NCBI RefSeq assembly: GCF_900156395.1
Contig: NZ_FTNL01000018.1
Span: 33,551 to 97,550, forward strand
Direction: 5' to 3'
Source: Fluoribacter gormanii
Lineage (GTDB): Bacteria; Pseudomonadota; Gammaproteobacteria; Legionellales; Legionellaceae
DNA length: 64,000 bases
Numbering within the stretch: the stretch's first letter is position 1; each line of letters starts with the position of its first letter. Shown here piece by piece: positions 46,316-55,963 of this stretch. The notes under the pieces were generated by a model, which was not told where the DNA came from, ran no database searches, and saw only the letters and a program-made list of their open reading frames with translations. The translations under genes and the position numbers were made by a program.

Positions 46316-46705
46316 TTAATTTTTGAAAAGCTTGAGGACCATAGACCGCATTCGCGCGGTTTCTGAAGGATTAAACTCTTTATAGATTTCACTGCCTATG
46401 TTGAGACATATAGTCACATTATCACCAAGCCCCTTAAGTAAGTCGACACCAGATAATTTAAGGAGTTTTATTTCTTGTGCAATCTCATTAGCCCAAGCAT
46501 CAAGATAATGCATTTCGGTAAAAACTGGAAGGAAGATATGTTCTCCCTCTTGTAAAAATAACACCGCGGGTTGGTCATCACTTGAATTTTGTTCTACAGG
46601 AATAATGAAGTTGGCCTTAATAAATTCAAGATAAGCTTTATTCGCTTCTTTGGTATTTCCAGCTGCTTCAAGAGCTTCTTTAATTGCAAGGTTAAGAGCG
46701 TTCAT
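46316..46705 (-). CDS. SseB-family protein
   Basis: A 129-residue soluble protein resembling the N-terminal SseB domain: an early helix (LNLAIKEALEAAGN), a YLEFIKANFIIPV strand, VLFLQEGEHIFLPVFTEMHYLDAW and the later LSGVDLLKGLGDNVTICLNIG. E. coli SseB affects serine sensitivity by unknown means, and the domain recurs in many small bacterial proteins. Transcribed toward the RMF-like gene and divergent from the MFS gene. The family call is by eye. Confidence 0.7.
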   Translation of the reverse strand: MNALNLAIKEALEAAGNTKEANKAYLEFIKANFIIPVEQNSSDDQPAVLFLQEGEHIFLPVFTEMHYLDAWANEIAQEIKLLKLSGVDLLKGLGDNVTICLNIGSEIYKEFNPSETARMRSMVLKLFKN

Positions 46706-47090
46706 TTTAAGCCTTAGTTATAATTTTGGACGATATGACGGCATTGTGGTGTAAAAACAGCCGAAAACAAGATACATCTATCGATACTGGGTATATCTTA
46801 TGCCATATATATCAAGTAGGATTATTATAACCATTTTCTGTACCTATGAAAATGAAATCAAACTATGTGTTGAAATAAATGACAACAGCAGTATAATGTA
46901 GGTTTTGTTTGACAGATTTATTGCTCATTTTTTGGATAAATATTTTTAGATTTTTTCATTTTTATACTACTAGCGATACAAAAGTGAGTTGATAAATGAA
47001 ATGCTGACAATCTTTATCCCGGGGTTATTTTTCGATGTGTGTGTTGTAACCCTTCAAAGCCAATTAGGATCTTATTAGCGTAGAGAGTTT
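46706..47090. other. Divergent promoter region, SseB-like gene / MFS gene
   Basis: This 385-bp AT-rich spacer between divergent genes should hold two promoters. TTGACA at 46909-46914 is a possible -35 on the plus strand, but the matching -10 is poor. No gene or repeat seen. Confidence 0.4.
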
Positions 47091-48386
47091 ATGAACAAAA
47101 TACATGAGTCAAGAGTAGAAGTTTATACCAGTAAAAATTATTTAGGATTTGCTTGGTTGGTGTGGGGATTGGCTGCTGCATTCTATTTTTCTGATTATAT
47201 GGCTCGTGTTGCTCCCGGAGTAATGCATCGATACTTACAAATTGATTTTGGAATTAACGAAGCAGGTTTTGGTATCTTGACTGCATCATTTTATATTCCT
47301 TATATCCTTATGCAAATTCCTGTAGGACTCACTGTAGACCGCTTGAGTATACGTTGGTTACTCACGGTGATGTCATTAGTTACGGCTTTTGGCTGTTGTG
47401 TTTTTGGTCTTGCGGATAGCCTGTTTATGGGATCAATAGGTAGGATGCTCATAGGATTTAGCGCCGCTTTTGCTTTCGTATGTTCACTTCGTTTGGCTAC
47501 ATCGTGGTTTCCCCCTACAATGCTCGGCTTACTTGCAGGTTTAACACAGGCTTTAGGAATGTTAGGTGCTGCTGCTGGAGAAGCTCCCGTCTCATTTTTA
47601 GTCACTAATGTGGGATGGCGGCACAGCATGTTGATTATAGCGTTTCTATTCATTGCACTTGCCGCTCTACTGTATCAATTCGTACAGGATAAACCTGGTG
47701 AGCATCGCAGTGAGGTCCGCTCTGTAAATCAGCTTAGTATTCTTCAGAGTTTAAAAGTCATATTATCGTGCAGACAAACTTGGCTTAATGCGTTATATGC
47801 TGGATTTTTATTTGGACCAACAGCTGTTATTGGCGAGGCAATTGGTCCTGCGTATCTTCAGTTTGGCAGGGGATTAGGTGCTCATGCGGCCGCTTTTGCT
47901 ACTGGATTAATTTTTATTGGCTGGGGTATTAGTGGTCCTTTATCTGGTTGGCTTTCAGACAAGATGGGACGTCGCAAACCGTTAATGATTCTTTCTGCAT
48001 TATTTGGTGTGCTTTTTACATCCTTGTATGTATTTAGTCCTACTTTAAGTCAAAACTCAGCTTATTTATTGTTCTTCCTATTCGGTCTAACTAATACTGG
48101 TGTTGCTATTGCTTACGCCGTTTCAACTGAAATCCATGATAGAAATGTGATAGGGACTTCTATTGCGTTTACCAACATGATATCGATTTTTGTAGGGGCG
48201 TTATTACAGCCTTTAGTTGGACGATTGGTTGACATGGTATCTGGTGCTCGTGCTTATAACGTCGAAACGTTATTACTTTCAGATTTCCAGGCAGGTTTGA
48301 AGCTGCTGCCACTTTGTTCCATAATTGCACTGGTGTTGGCATTTACTGTTAAAGAAACATATTGTAAACCCCAAAAAAATGCTTAA
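47091..48386 (+). CDS. Major facilitator superfamily transporter
   Basis: A 431-residue protein with twelve predicted helices. The loop 2-3 motif appears as GLTVDRLSIRWLL, and the equivalent loop 8-9 has GWLSDKMGRRKPLMI. FSDYMARVAPGVM in helix 1 is like the sugar-acid/organic-anion group of MFS carriers. Legionella has many such transporters, including the Pht nutrient importers of the vacuole. The substrate cannot be told here. A single-gene unit. Confidence 0.88.
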   Translation: MNKIHESRVEVYTSKNYLGFAWLVWGLAAAFYFSDYMARVAPGVMHRYLQIDFGINEAGFGILTASFYIPYILMQIPVGLTVDRLSIRWLLTVMSLVTAFGCCVFGLADSLFMGSIGRMLIGFSAAFAFVCSLRLATSWFPPTMLGLLAGLTQALGMLGAAAGEAPVSFLVTNVGWRHSMLIIAFLFIALAALLYQFVQDKPGEHRSEVRSVNQLSILQSLKVILSCRQTWLNALYAGFLFGPTAVIGEAIGPAYLQFGRGLGAHAAAFATGLIFIGWGISGPLSGWLSDKMGRRKPLMILSALFGVLFTSLYVFSPTLSQNSAYLLFFLFGLTNTGVAIAYAVSTEIHDRNVIGTSIAFTNMISIFVGALLQPLVGRLVDMVSGARAYNVETLLLSDFQAGLKLLPLCSIIALVLAFTVKETYCKPQKNA

Positions 48387-48519
48387 GTACCTGAAATTAT
48401 GTTAATTGACAAGAAAATAGTTACTACTGTTTTTTTATAAGCTTATCGCACTCTGATGTTATTTACTGTTATACTTTCAGCGGCAGTTTTGTATGCGAAT
48501 TAATAACATGGAGACGAGA

Positions 48520-49980
48520 ATGAAAAAATTTACAGGATTAGTAATTATCCTGGCCGTTCTAATTCTAGGCGGATATTATGGTATGGGCGTTCTTACTGAA
48601 CGAACAATCAGAAAGAATGTAGAAGTAATTGACCAGTCTAATGGGTTATATGCTGAAATCCAACAATACAACAAAGGATTATTCAACTCTGAAGCTCAAA
48701 TTAAGTGGCGCCTACATATTCCCGAGCGTGTAGTACAAGATGAAAATGGACAGTCTAAAACTCTTCCTGCCCAAGACTATAATATGGTGATGCCACTAAC
48801 AATCCATCATGGCCCTTTTATCTATGCAAACAAACAATTACGTTTTGGATTGGGTTATGGCGAGGCAGTTTTTCCATTCCCAGCAGAATACAATCAACAA
48901 TTTGATGCACAATTTACTTCAAACTCCGTAAAACCGCAGTTAGATTTAAGTATTTTTGTTAATTACCTTAATGAAAGTACTGTGGAGTTCAGCGTTCCTA
49001 ATTTTAAATTAATCGCAAAAGATGGTTCTGGTGACCTTGAGTGGTTAGGAATGAATTCAAAAACCACAATGTCCTCCGGTATGGATAAAGTTGCGGGTAA
49101 AATCGTTCTTGATGGTTTAAATGCTACTAAAGACGGTACTCGAATTACTTTAAACAAGGTATCCAGTGATTATGATTTGCATGAAACACCGGCTGGATTG
49201 TATCTGGGCGATGCAAATTTCTCTTTACCTTCTTTTGATGTTTTTGTAAAAGATCAAAAAATGTTTTCGCTGAATGACCTTATAATTAAGTCAGATAGTG
49301 ATATTGAACAACATTTATTCAATACTCATTTTAACCTCGCTTTAAAATCAGTATTAGCAAATGGACAAAATTATGGTCCAGGAGAATTAGATGTTGCTTT
49401 AAGAAATCTTGATGCGGATGTATTGGCTAAAATAAACCAACAAACAACAGCTATGCAAGATGGAAATGATGTCCAACGTCAACAAGCAATGCTTGCTCTT
49501 CTTCCTGAGCTACCCAAATTATTTAACAAGGGTGCAGAGTTTGAAATTTCTAAACTTAGCCTCAAGATTCCTCAAGGACAAGTTGAAGGAAATCTTTTTG
49601 TAACATTGCCTAAAGGTGAAAATGCTAACCCATTTGAAATGATGCAAAAAATTCAAGGAAAAGCGAAGTTACAAGTTCCCGCAGAAGCTGTAAAAGCGGT
49701 TATGAAGCAATCAGTGATACAACAAATTGCCAATAAACCTGACTTGCAACAAACTTTAACTCAGCAACTCCAAGCAAGCCAAGCTGCAGGTCAAACAAGT
49801 CAACCTGCTTTAACTCCTGAGCAATTGGCAGAAATGCAAACAAATAAACAACTAAGCGCATTACAACAAAGTGGGCTAATTACAGTCCAAGGTACGGATT
49901 ATGTAATGGAAGTGAGCTTAGACCAAGGTAAATTCACCATTAATGGAAAACCTTATGACCCTTCAATGATGAAGTTCTAG
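48520..49980 (+). CDS. DUF945 / YdgA-family protein
   Basis: The ATG at 48520 fits the GGAGACGAGA ribosome binding site and the signal (MKKFTGLVIILAVLILGGYYGMG), giving 486 residues; two ATGs lie upstream in frame (48493, 48508). YdgA-type features are NGLYAEIQQYNKGLFNSEAQ near the start, a long beta-rich middle, and late GLITVQGTDYVMEVSLDQGKFTINGKP. The N-terminal helix probably anchors it, with the bulk in the periplasm. Function in E. coli is poorly known. Confidence 0.85.
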   Translation: MKKFTGLVIILAVLILGGYYGMGVLTERTIRKNVEVIDQSNGLYAEIQQYNKGLFNSEAQIKWRLHIPERVVQDENGQSKTLPAQDYNMVMPLTIHHGPFIYANKQLRFGLGYGEAVFPFPAEYNQQFDAQFTSNSVKPQLDLSIFVNYLNESTVEFSVPNFKLIAKDGSGDLEWLGMNSKTTMSSGMDKVAGKIVLDGLNATKDGTRITLNKVSSDYDLHETPAGLYLGDANFSLPSFDVFVKDQKMFSLNDLIIKSDSDIEQHLFNTHFNLALKSVLANGQNYGPGELDVALRNLDADVLAKINQQTTAMQDGNDVQRQQAMLALLPELPKLFNKGAEFEISKLSLKIPQGQVEGNLFVTLPKGENANPFEMMQKIQGKAKLQVPAEAVKAVMKQSVIQQIANKPDLQQTLTQQLQASQAAGQTSQPALTPEQLAEMQTNKQLSALQQSGLITVQGTDYVMEVSLDQGKFTINGKPYDPSMMKF

Positions 49981-50162
49981 GATGCAACTGGAGTAATTTT
50001 GTAAGGAGTAGAACGTAGAAAGCGGCCTACTCCTTATAGGAACTATTTGAACTGATATTGAACATTATATATTGATTATTAATACAGTTTTTTCTGTTCT
50101 GCCCTTGTCTCAATGGGCTTGTTTCGGTAATATACTGTTTTTAAAAGGAGGAGCTAATAATA

Positions 50163-50444
50163 ATGACAACAATCAGTAACGAAGTAGTGGATAACACCGC
50201 TTCTCTGGCCGAAAGCGTAACTCTTTCAGTGCAAAAATATTTTTCAGAGCTTAAGGGAACTGATCCTGTTGACTTATACCAATTTGTACTTGAAGAGATT
50301 GAAACACCATTGTTCCGTGCAGTAATGGAACATTGTAAATACAATCAGTCTCGAGCAGCAATTATGCTGGGGATTAGTCGTGGAACTTTAAGAACCAAGT
50401 TACGTCGATATTTTGATGATAAATATGTTGGTACTCGCGACTAA
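50163..50444 (+). CDS. fis: Fis-family DNA-binding protein
   Basis: A 93-residue protein; the C-terminal helix-turn-helix is the Fis signature (LFRAVMEHCKYNQSRAAIMLGISRGTLRTKL), preceded by dimerisation helices. AAAGGAGGAGC upstream is a strong ribosome binding site. Fis bends DNA and adjusts growth-phase promoters. Legionella genomes carry several Fis paralogues that also regulate effector genes; this window alone does not say which one this is. A terminator follows. Confidence 0.93.
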   Translation: MTTISNEVVDNTASLAESVTLSVQKYFSELKGTDPVDLYQFVLEEIETPLFRAVMEHCKYNQSRAAIMLGISRGTLRTKLRRYFDDKYVGTRD

Positions 50445-50467
50445 TAGCGACTAATAAAAGTTATAGT

Positions 50468-50499
50468 AAAAAAAAGGGAGCTTACAGCTCCTTTTTTTT
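50468..50499 (+). terminator. Rho-independent terminator after fis
   Basis: AGGGAGC-TTACA-GCTCCTTTTTTTT: a short GC-rich stem flanked by an A-run and followed by eight T, 24 bp past the stop codon. Confidence 0.9.
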
Positions 50500-50603
50500 A
50501 GCTTAACTTTTATCTAGAGAGTCCAGTTTGTAGCATAAATTGTTGCACGGGTGTGGGAGGATAAGTAGCTAAAAAGAGAAAGGGCGCTTATTACTCGTGT
50601 ATC

Positions 50604-50671
50604 CTGGATGAACTAACGGGGCGCCTGGGCTTTCTATCGACGATTCCCTGGTTACGATGCTGTTCATCCAG
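50604..50671. repeat. Palindromic element between fis and prs
   Basis: Perfect 10-bp arms CTGGATGAAC (50604-50613) and GTTCATCCAG (50662-50671) enclose 48 nt with a GGGCGCCTGGGC core. It sits in the 3' gap of two convergent genes, 10 bp from the prs stop. Possibly a REP-type unit that also ends prs transcripts. Confidence 0.55.
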
Positions 50672-50680
50672 ATTTCAAAT

Positions 50681-51628
50681 TTACTCTGCAAACATGGAGC
50701 TTACAGATTCTTCTATATTAACTCGTTTAATTGCCTGAGCCAGCATATCAGATAAACTTACAACGCGAATTTTCTCACATTTACGTGCTTCATCAGATAA
50801 AGGAATAGTATCCGTTACTACAATTTCATCAAGTCCCGAGTTTTTAATATTATTGATTGCCGGGCCAGATAAAACAGGATGAGTGATATAGGCCCTAACA
50901 CTGCAAGCACCATTCTTCTTAAGCTCATGGGCTGCAGAGCAAAGAGTTCCTGCGGTATCAACAATATCATCAACGATAATACAGTTTTTATTTTTTGGTT
51001 CACCAATAATATGCATGACCTCAGATTTGTTTGGACCACTACGGCGCTTATCGATGATGCATAATTCTGCATGGTCAAGACGTTTTGCAACCGCACGGGC
51101 TCTAACAACACCTCCGACATCTGGAGAGACTACCATCATATTTTTAAGATTTTGCTGTTTGATATCATCGAGAAGTATTGGAGTCGCATAAACGTTGTCA
51201 ACAGGCATATAGAAAAAACCCTGGATCTGATCTGCGTGTAGATCTACAGTAAGCACTCTACAAATACCTACCGATGCCATCATATCGGCAACAACTTTTG
51301 CTGTAATTGGCACACGCGCAGAGCGAACTCGACGATCCTGACGTGCATAACCAAAATAAGGAACTACGGCCGTGATACGAGACGCAGAAGACCTTCTTAG
51401 CGCATCAGCCATTGTCAGGAGTTCCATCAGATTATTATTTGCTGGAGCACAAGTTGATTGGATTATAAAAACATCTCTTCCTCGGACATTTTCGAGAATC
51501 TCGATCATCGTTTCCCCATCGCTAAACGTTCCAACAGTCGCTTGGCCAATAGGTATTTTCAAATGAGAAGAAATTTGTTGAGCTAATTCCGGATTTGCAT
51601 TTCCGGCAAAAATCATCATTGTGGACAT
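50681..51628 (-). CDS. prs: Ribose-phosphate pyrophosphokinase Prs
   Basis: A 315-residue enzyme of the E. coli length. It has [27 protein letters not shown], the flexible loop [33 protein letters not shown], and the PRPP loop [13 protein letters not shown]. It makes PRPP from ribose 5-phosphate and ATP for nucleotides, His, Trp and NAD. A tRNA-Gln gene lies 148 bp upstream on the same strand. Confidence 0.98.
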   Translation of the reverse strand: MSTMMIFAGNANPELAQQISSHLKIPIGQATVGTFSDGETMIEILENVRGRDVFIIQSTCAPANNNLMELLTMADALRRSSASRITAVVPYFGYARQDRRVRSARVPITAKVVADMMASVGICRVLTVDLHADQIQGFFYMPVDNVYATPILLDDIKQQNLKNMMVVSPDVGGVVRARAVAKRLDHAELCIIDKRRSGPNKSEVMHIIGEPKNKNCIIVDDIVDTAGTLCSAAHELKKNGACSVRAYITHPVLSGPAINNIKNSGLDEIVVTDTIPLSDEARKCEKIRVVSLSDMLAQAIKRVNIEESVSSMFAE

Positions 51629-51776
51629 GTGTAAAAAGCCTTTAGATCTAGGTTAATCATTTAACTTAAACACATAGCAGAAGACAGCCAAAAAGATATT
51701 ATTATTATTTGAGCATTACAAGACGCATCCTTCCAGGTTATCTTCTGCTGTCTGTTTACTTGAATCAACAAGAATG

Positions 51777-51851
51777 TGGCAGGGGTGCTAGGATTCGAAC
51801 CTAGGTATGCAGGGATCAAAACCCTGTGCCTTACCGCTTGGCGACACCCCT
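51777..51851 (-). tRNA. tRNA-Gln (UUG)
   Basis: A 75-nt cloverleaf on the minus strand. The acceptor stem is AGGGGTG / CACCCCT with discriminator G and an encoded CCA end. The anticodon stem-loop is CAGGG-TTTTGAT-CCCTG, giving anticodon TTG. The T arm has GGTTCGAATCC. Near neighbour of prs. Confidence 0.97.
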
Positions 51852-52044
51852 AAAATTTGCAGATTCTTACAATCATCCGTTATAAAATTGCGCTCATCCC
51901 TGCAAATGTGTTGCGTATTTTGCAGTGGTTTTCGTAACATGTCAACTTTGAAAGCAATAATTTTTTGTATTTTTAAGTGGAAGTAGGAGTTGACATTGAG
52001 AGTAGAATGTCATATGTACCTGAACAAGTAAAGCAGAAACGAAA

Positions 52045-52065
52045 TTTAGGAAGGAAATTCCTAAA
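52045..52065 (-). terminator. Hairpin past the lolB 3' end
   Basis: TTTAGGAA-GGAAA-TTCCTAAA is a perfect 8-bp stem 37 bp past the lolB stop, followed in the minus direction by a T-rich tract. Probable lolB terminator. Confidence 0.55.
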
Positions 52066-52101
52066 CTTCGCTTCGTCCAAATTCAAGCTCAAACGCTGGA
52101 T

Positions 52102-52701
52102 TTAAACCGTCCAGTTCTGAATCACTACTTTCACCATAACTCCATTTCCTTCAAGACGAATCATACTTGGCAGGTCGATCCCTTTAACTGAAGTATATTT
52201 GGTGAAATTAATTGTATAGCCATTTTGTTTTAACTGTACCAGATGGTTGTAATCATCGCGATGCTCTGCCTGAACTGGACCTGGAGCAGGAAGTCCTCTT
52301 ACCCAATAATAAAGATTATTTACCGGAAGTCTGATTCCAGTTTGCTCTACTAACAGTTCATCAGCATTGTGTGACGTGATTTTTTTTGGTCCATCCTGGA
52401 AAGTAACTATATCACCCTTTTTGTCAATGAGGACTGTGCCCCCACCTAAAGGACCCATTAGTCGAATTTGATAAGCATTAGGACCGCTTTGTTTCCAATT
52501 CATAGTCGCCGACCAACCTTTGCTTCTATTTTTTGCAGCCATTGCACCACGAATTTCCCATGAAGAAATAGTTTCTGTTTTTGCTTTACGTTGTTCTACT
52601 GGCATAACCTTGTTTTCAGGCAATTCAGCAGCAGGTCGGGGAGGAGCACAGGCGGTTAACAAGAAAAAGGGAATTATTATCAATTGCTTCATACTTTTCA
52701 T
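52102..52701 (-). CDS. lolB: LolB, outer-membrane lipoprotein receptor
   Basis: A 199-residue lipoprotein with signal and lipobox ([11 protein letters not shown], Cys about residue 18). A LolB fold follows: [35 protein letters not shown] and a WVRGLPAPG segment, all typical. It receives lipoproteins from LolA and inserts them in the outer membrane. TGAGG before the ATG fixes the start. In most gammaproteobacteria ispE lies between lolB and prs; here it is absent. Confidence 0.92.
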   Translation of the reverse strand: MKSMKQLIIIPFFLLTACAPPRPAAELPENKVMPVEQRKAKTETISSWEIRGAMAAKNRSKGWSATMNWKQSGPNAYQIRLMGPLGGGTVLIDKKGDIVTFQDGPKKITSHNADELLVEQTGIRLPVNNLYYWVRGLPAPGPVQAEHRDDYNHLVQLKQNGYTINFTKYTSVKGIDLPSMIRLEGNGVMVKVVIQNWTV

Positions 52702-52782
52702 TTAGCACCTCAAGTCCATTTTTGTAGTTTTTCAATTAACAATACGCTAGACTGTTCGCATATGCAATCAGTCTTAATTAAT

Positions 52783-53286
52783 ATGAAATTAAAAGCAATT
52801 TATCCCGGTACTTTTGATCCGGTTACCAATGGACATGTTGATATTATCCGTCGGGCAGCCAAAATTTTTCCTGATACGATTGTTGCGGTAGCAAGCAATA
52901 AGGCGAAACGTCCTTTTTTACCATTAGAAACGAGGATTCAACTCGTAGAAGAGTCAGTTGCAGATTTATCAGGGGTTCGTGTGCTCGGATTTGATAATCT
53001 TTTAATTGATTTTGTATTAGAACAGAATGCGGGAATTATTTTACGCGGTTTGCGTGCAGTGTCTGATTTTGAATATGAATTTCAATTGGCGGGAATGAAC
53101 CGAAAATTATCCAAGCAAATAGAAACAATATTTTTAACCCCATCAGAAAATTATATGTACATTTCTTCGACTCTGGTGCGTGAAATTGCTACTTTAGATG
53201 GAGATATTTCTCAGTTCGTTCCTTCTTGTGTCGTAAGGGAACTCCAAAAGAGACGGGATGAGCATGGAACGTCGAGCATTAGTTAA
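52783..53286 (+). CDS. coaD: Phosphopantetheine adenylyltransferase CoaD
   Basis: From ATG 52783 the protein has 167 residues. An earlier in-frame ATG (52762) is possible; neither has a clear ribosome binding site, but [18 protein letters not shown] is the family start. TxGH-type nucleotide motifs ([14 protein letters not shown]), [11 protein letters not shown], and [12 protein letters not shown] (the ISSTxVR motif) are all present. It makes dephospho-CoA from phosphopantetheine. Divergent from lolB; its 3' end overlaps ggt by 29 bp. Confidence 0.95.
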   Translation: MKLKAIYPGTFDPVTNGHVDIIRRAAKIFPDTIVAVASNKAKRPFLPLETRIQLVEESVADLSGVRVLGFDNLLIDFVLEQNAGIILRGLRAVSDFEYEFQLAGMNRKLSKQIETIFLTPSENYMYISSTLVREIATLDGDISQFVPSCVVRELQKRRDEHGTSSIS

Positions 53287-55021
53287 AGTAGTTTTTATAA
53301 TTACAATCAGCGTTAATTTATTGTTTTATCTCACCACCAATACTTTTGCCAAACAAAATAACATTCTTCCGCCGGGCTATGCTATAGCCAGCGCAAATCC
53401 ATTGGCAACTAATGCGGGGCTTGAAATTCTAGCAAGTGGTGGAAACGCTTTTGATGCAGCAGTTGCTGTATCAGCGGTTTTGGCAGTAGTTGAACCATAT
53501 CACTCAGGATTAGGTGGCGGTGGATTTTGGCTTCTGCATCAAGAAAATCAGCATAAAAACATCTTTATAGATGGGCGGGAGACTGCACCTCTGGCAGCGA
53601 AAAAAGACATGTACTTGACACCAGATGGTAGCGTGATACCAGGATTGTCCTTAAATGGAGGTTTAGCTGCAGCCATTCCAGGAGAACCTGCAGCATTGGT
53701 TTATATCGCAAAAAATTACGGACGATTACCCCTGGCAAAAACATTGGCACCTGCCATTAAGATAGCACAAGAAGGATTTTTGGTTGATAAACAATTAAGC
53801 TCATTTTTAAAGAATGAAGACCGGTTGGAGCAAATCAGAAAATATTCAGCTACGGCTAAAATTTTCTTGAACAATGGTCGCCCATATCTCATTGGAGAGC
53901 GTTTAATTCAAACTGATTTGGCGAATACTTTAAAGCGCATTGTGGAAAAAGGGAAGCAAGGGTTTTATGCTGGGGAGGTTGCTGAACGTTTGGTTAAAGG
54001 TGTTAATGCTGCGGGCGGTATTTGGACACTCGAAGATTTGGCTAAATATCGCATTAAAGTCAGAGAACCTTTGATTGGAGCATATCATAATATGCTAATT
54101 ATTACTGCTCCCCCACCTTCAGCAGGAGGCATCGCCTTACTTACTATGCTGAATATATTATCTCACTATTCCCTCTCATCTTTCTCAAAAGTTCAATGGG
54201 TGCATTACCTTGTAGAGTCGATGCGACTGGCATATTGGCAGCGTGAACGGTTTTTAGGAGATCCTGATTTTGTGACTATTCCTGTTGAAAAGTTACTTTC
54301 CGCGGAAAATGGCAAACAGTTAAGCACATTAATTCCTCCACATAAAGCAATTGCCAGTTCTATTTTGCAAGGGCAATCGAAAAATCAGCAAGAGAAAAAA
54401 AATCGCATTACGAACACAACTCATTTCTCAATTATTGATGCCGAGGGGAATCGTGTTTCTGCAACTCTATCCATAAACTATATTTTTGGTTCCAGTGTTG
54501 TGGCCGAAGGAACAGGTGTGTTGTTGAATGATGAAATGGATGATTTTTCGAGTAAAGTGGGCGAAGAGAATGTTTTTGGCATTGTTGGGGCGGATCAAAA
54601 TGCGATCGCGCCTGGTAAAAGACCATTATCCAGTATGACGCCCACTTTTCTTGAATTACCAGGTCGTGTAGCCATTTTGGGAACCCCTGGCGGTAGTCGT
54701 ATCCCTACTATGGTATTAATTGCATCATTGGTGTTTCATGACGCGTACGGTGCAATTAGTATGGTCTCGGCTATGCGTTTTCATCATCAGTATTTACCTG
54801 ATGTGATACAGATTGAGCCCGATGCATTGCCTCCATCAATACAAGAAGCATTAAAAACCATGGGGTATGAGCTAATGCAATTAGGAAGAAATTATGGTGA
54901 TATGCAAGCAATTACCTGGGATAAGCAAACCAATATTCTAACTGCGGCATCTGACCCGAGAGCTATAGGATTGGCCGCTTCTATTGTCAATACACCAAGT
55001 GGATATGGAGTGAGGTTCTAG
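53258..55021 (+). CDS. ggt: Gamma-glutamyltransferase
   Basis: A 587-residue precursor with a signal peptide (about 1-31), acting in the periplasm or secreted. It has the family core [20 protein letters not shown] and [10 protein letters not shown]. The autoprocessing site is NTTHFSIID: the first Thr after Asn386 (Thr387) should become the nucleophile of the small subunit. Substrate-loop residues in GTPGGSRIP are intact. It cleaves glutathione and related gamma-glutamyl compounds. Two ATGs, 53258 and 53264, are possible starts, both inside coaD. A long palindrome follows. Confidence 0.95.
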   Translation: MSMERRALVKVVFIITISVNLLFYLTTNTFAKQNNILPPGYAIASANPLATNAGLEILASGGNAFDAAVAVSAVLAVVEPYHSGLGGGGFWLLHQENQHKNIFIDGRETAPLAAKKDMYLTPDGSVIPGLSLNGGLAAAIPGEPAALVYIAKNYGRLPLAKTLAPAIKIAQEGFLVDKQLSSFLKNEDRLEQIRKYSATAKIFLNNGRPYLIGERLIQTDLANTLKRIVEKGKQGFYAGEVAERLVKGVNAAGGIWTLEDLAKYRIKVREPLIGAYHNMLIITAPPPSAGGIALLTMLNILSHYSLSSFSKVQWVHYLVESMRLAYWQRERFLGDPDFVTIPVEKLLSAENGKQLSTLIPPHKAIASSILQGQSKNQQEKKNRITNTTHFSIIDAEGNRVSATLSINYIFGSSVVAEGTGVLLNDEMDDFSSKVGEENVFGIVGADQNAIAPGKRPLSSMTPTFLELPGRVAILGTPGGSRIPTMVLIASLVFHDAYGAISMVSAMRFHHQYLPDVIQIEPDALPPSIQEALKTMGYELMQLGRNYGDMQAITWDKQTNILTAASDPRAIGLAASIVNTPSGYGVRF

Positions 55022-55036
55022 TTGTTCCGCAATGTA

Positions 55037-55096
55037 GATACTGCCTTTAAAAGTAAGTTTTTAATGATCATTTAACTTGCTTTTAAAGGCAGTATC
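55037..55096. terminator. 60-bp near-perfect palindrome between ggt and plsC
   Basis: Arms of 23 nt (55037-55059 and 55074-55096; core CTGCCTTTAAAAG / CTTTTAAAGGCAG) match at 22 of 23 positions. The loop contains the palindrome AATGATCATT. It sits between convergent genes, so it is probably a bidirectional terminator, though unusually long. Confidence 0.75.
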
Positions 55097-55106
55097 CACA
55101 GTTATA

Positions 55107-55847
55107 CTAGTGAGATCGATTTTCGCCAACCAACTCTTTGATTACCTCAAAAGTTTGATGAATTAGCTCTTCTTTGTTTTCAAGAGTAAATTGTGATGCA
55201 TCAATCGGCTTGCCTATGTGGATTTCGGCTTTTTGTTTTAAATGAAAATTAAAAGTGCGAGCAGGTAAAATATTATTAGCGCCACGTATCCCTATAGGAA
55301 TAATGGTTGCCTTAGACTGAATTGCAGTGATAAATCCTCCCTTTTTAAACGAGCCGAGTTTTCCATCTTTTGAGCGAGTACCTTCGGGAGCAATCCACAT
55401 GACAATACCACTTTCCATTAATTGCTTGGCAAATGCCAGGTCTTTAATGGCTTGATATCTATTTTTTCGGTCAATAAAAGGAAATTCTGCCGCTTTCATT
55501 GCTTGCCCCATTAAAGGAATTCTTGAAAGCTCTTTTTTTGATAGCATGCGAATGGAGTTATTTGGGAATGCTTTAAATGCAAGAGGAATATCGTAAGCAC
55601 TGGAATGATTGCACATAATAATCGTGGCATTTCCTGCTTGCGGTTGAGTATTAAAGGGGTTTATTACTTTATATTCTACTTGTACGGCATTCAGCAATTG
55701 ATCAATCCAATGGTGTAATGCTTTATCCGTCCACGGACGGTTTATGGTACTAAAAAAATATTTAGAGAGACAGCGTATGCTGGTTACTCCCGTGTAAAAT
55801 ATGATCTTACAGAGAATCCATGCCGTTCGGAGTTGATTTATTTTCAT
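55107..55847 (-). CDS. plsC: 1-acyl-sn-glycerol-3-phosphate acyltransferase
   Basis: A 246-residue PlsC-type acyltransferase. The catalytic NHSSAYD (HX4D) is followed by block II (FPFIDRKNR), block III PEGTRSKDGKL and block IV TIIPIGIRG. It acylates lysophosphatidic acid to phosphatidic acid at the inner membrane. A membrane-associated N-terminal segment (about 9-27) is seen. Another paralogue could be the main one in this genome. Confidence 0.9.
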   Translation of the reverse strand: MKINQLRTAWILCKIIFYTGVTSIRCLSKYFFSTINRPWTDKALHHWIDQLLNAVQVEYKVINPFNTQPQAGNATIIMCNHSSAYDIPLAFKAFPNNSIRMLSKKELSRIPLMGQAMKAAEFPFIDRKNRYQAIKDLAFAKQLMESGIVMWIAPEGTRSKDGKLGSFKKGGFITAIQSKATIIPIGIRGANNILPARTFNFHLKQKAEIHIGKPIDASQFTLENKEELIHQTFEVIKELVGENRSH

Positions 55848-55963
55848 TAGCGCCAGGGTTAAGTAAATTAGCGGTAATATAGCGCAAGTTGATTCGATTG
55901 CCCAGATAGTTTTTTAGGTAAGAATGCAATCTTTGCCACAACCATCTGGGGTATAATGCAATT

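Noticed and set aside
51777..51851. Possible prophage or island attachment at tRNA-Gln
   Set aside because: No integrase, direct repeat of the tRNA 3' end or foreign gene block is next to it; the neighbours are housekeeping genes.
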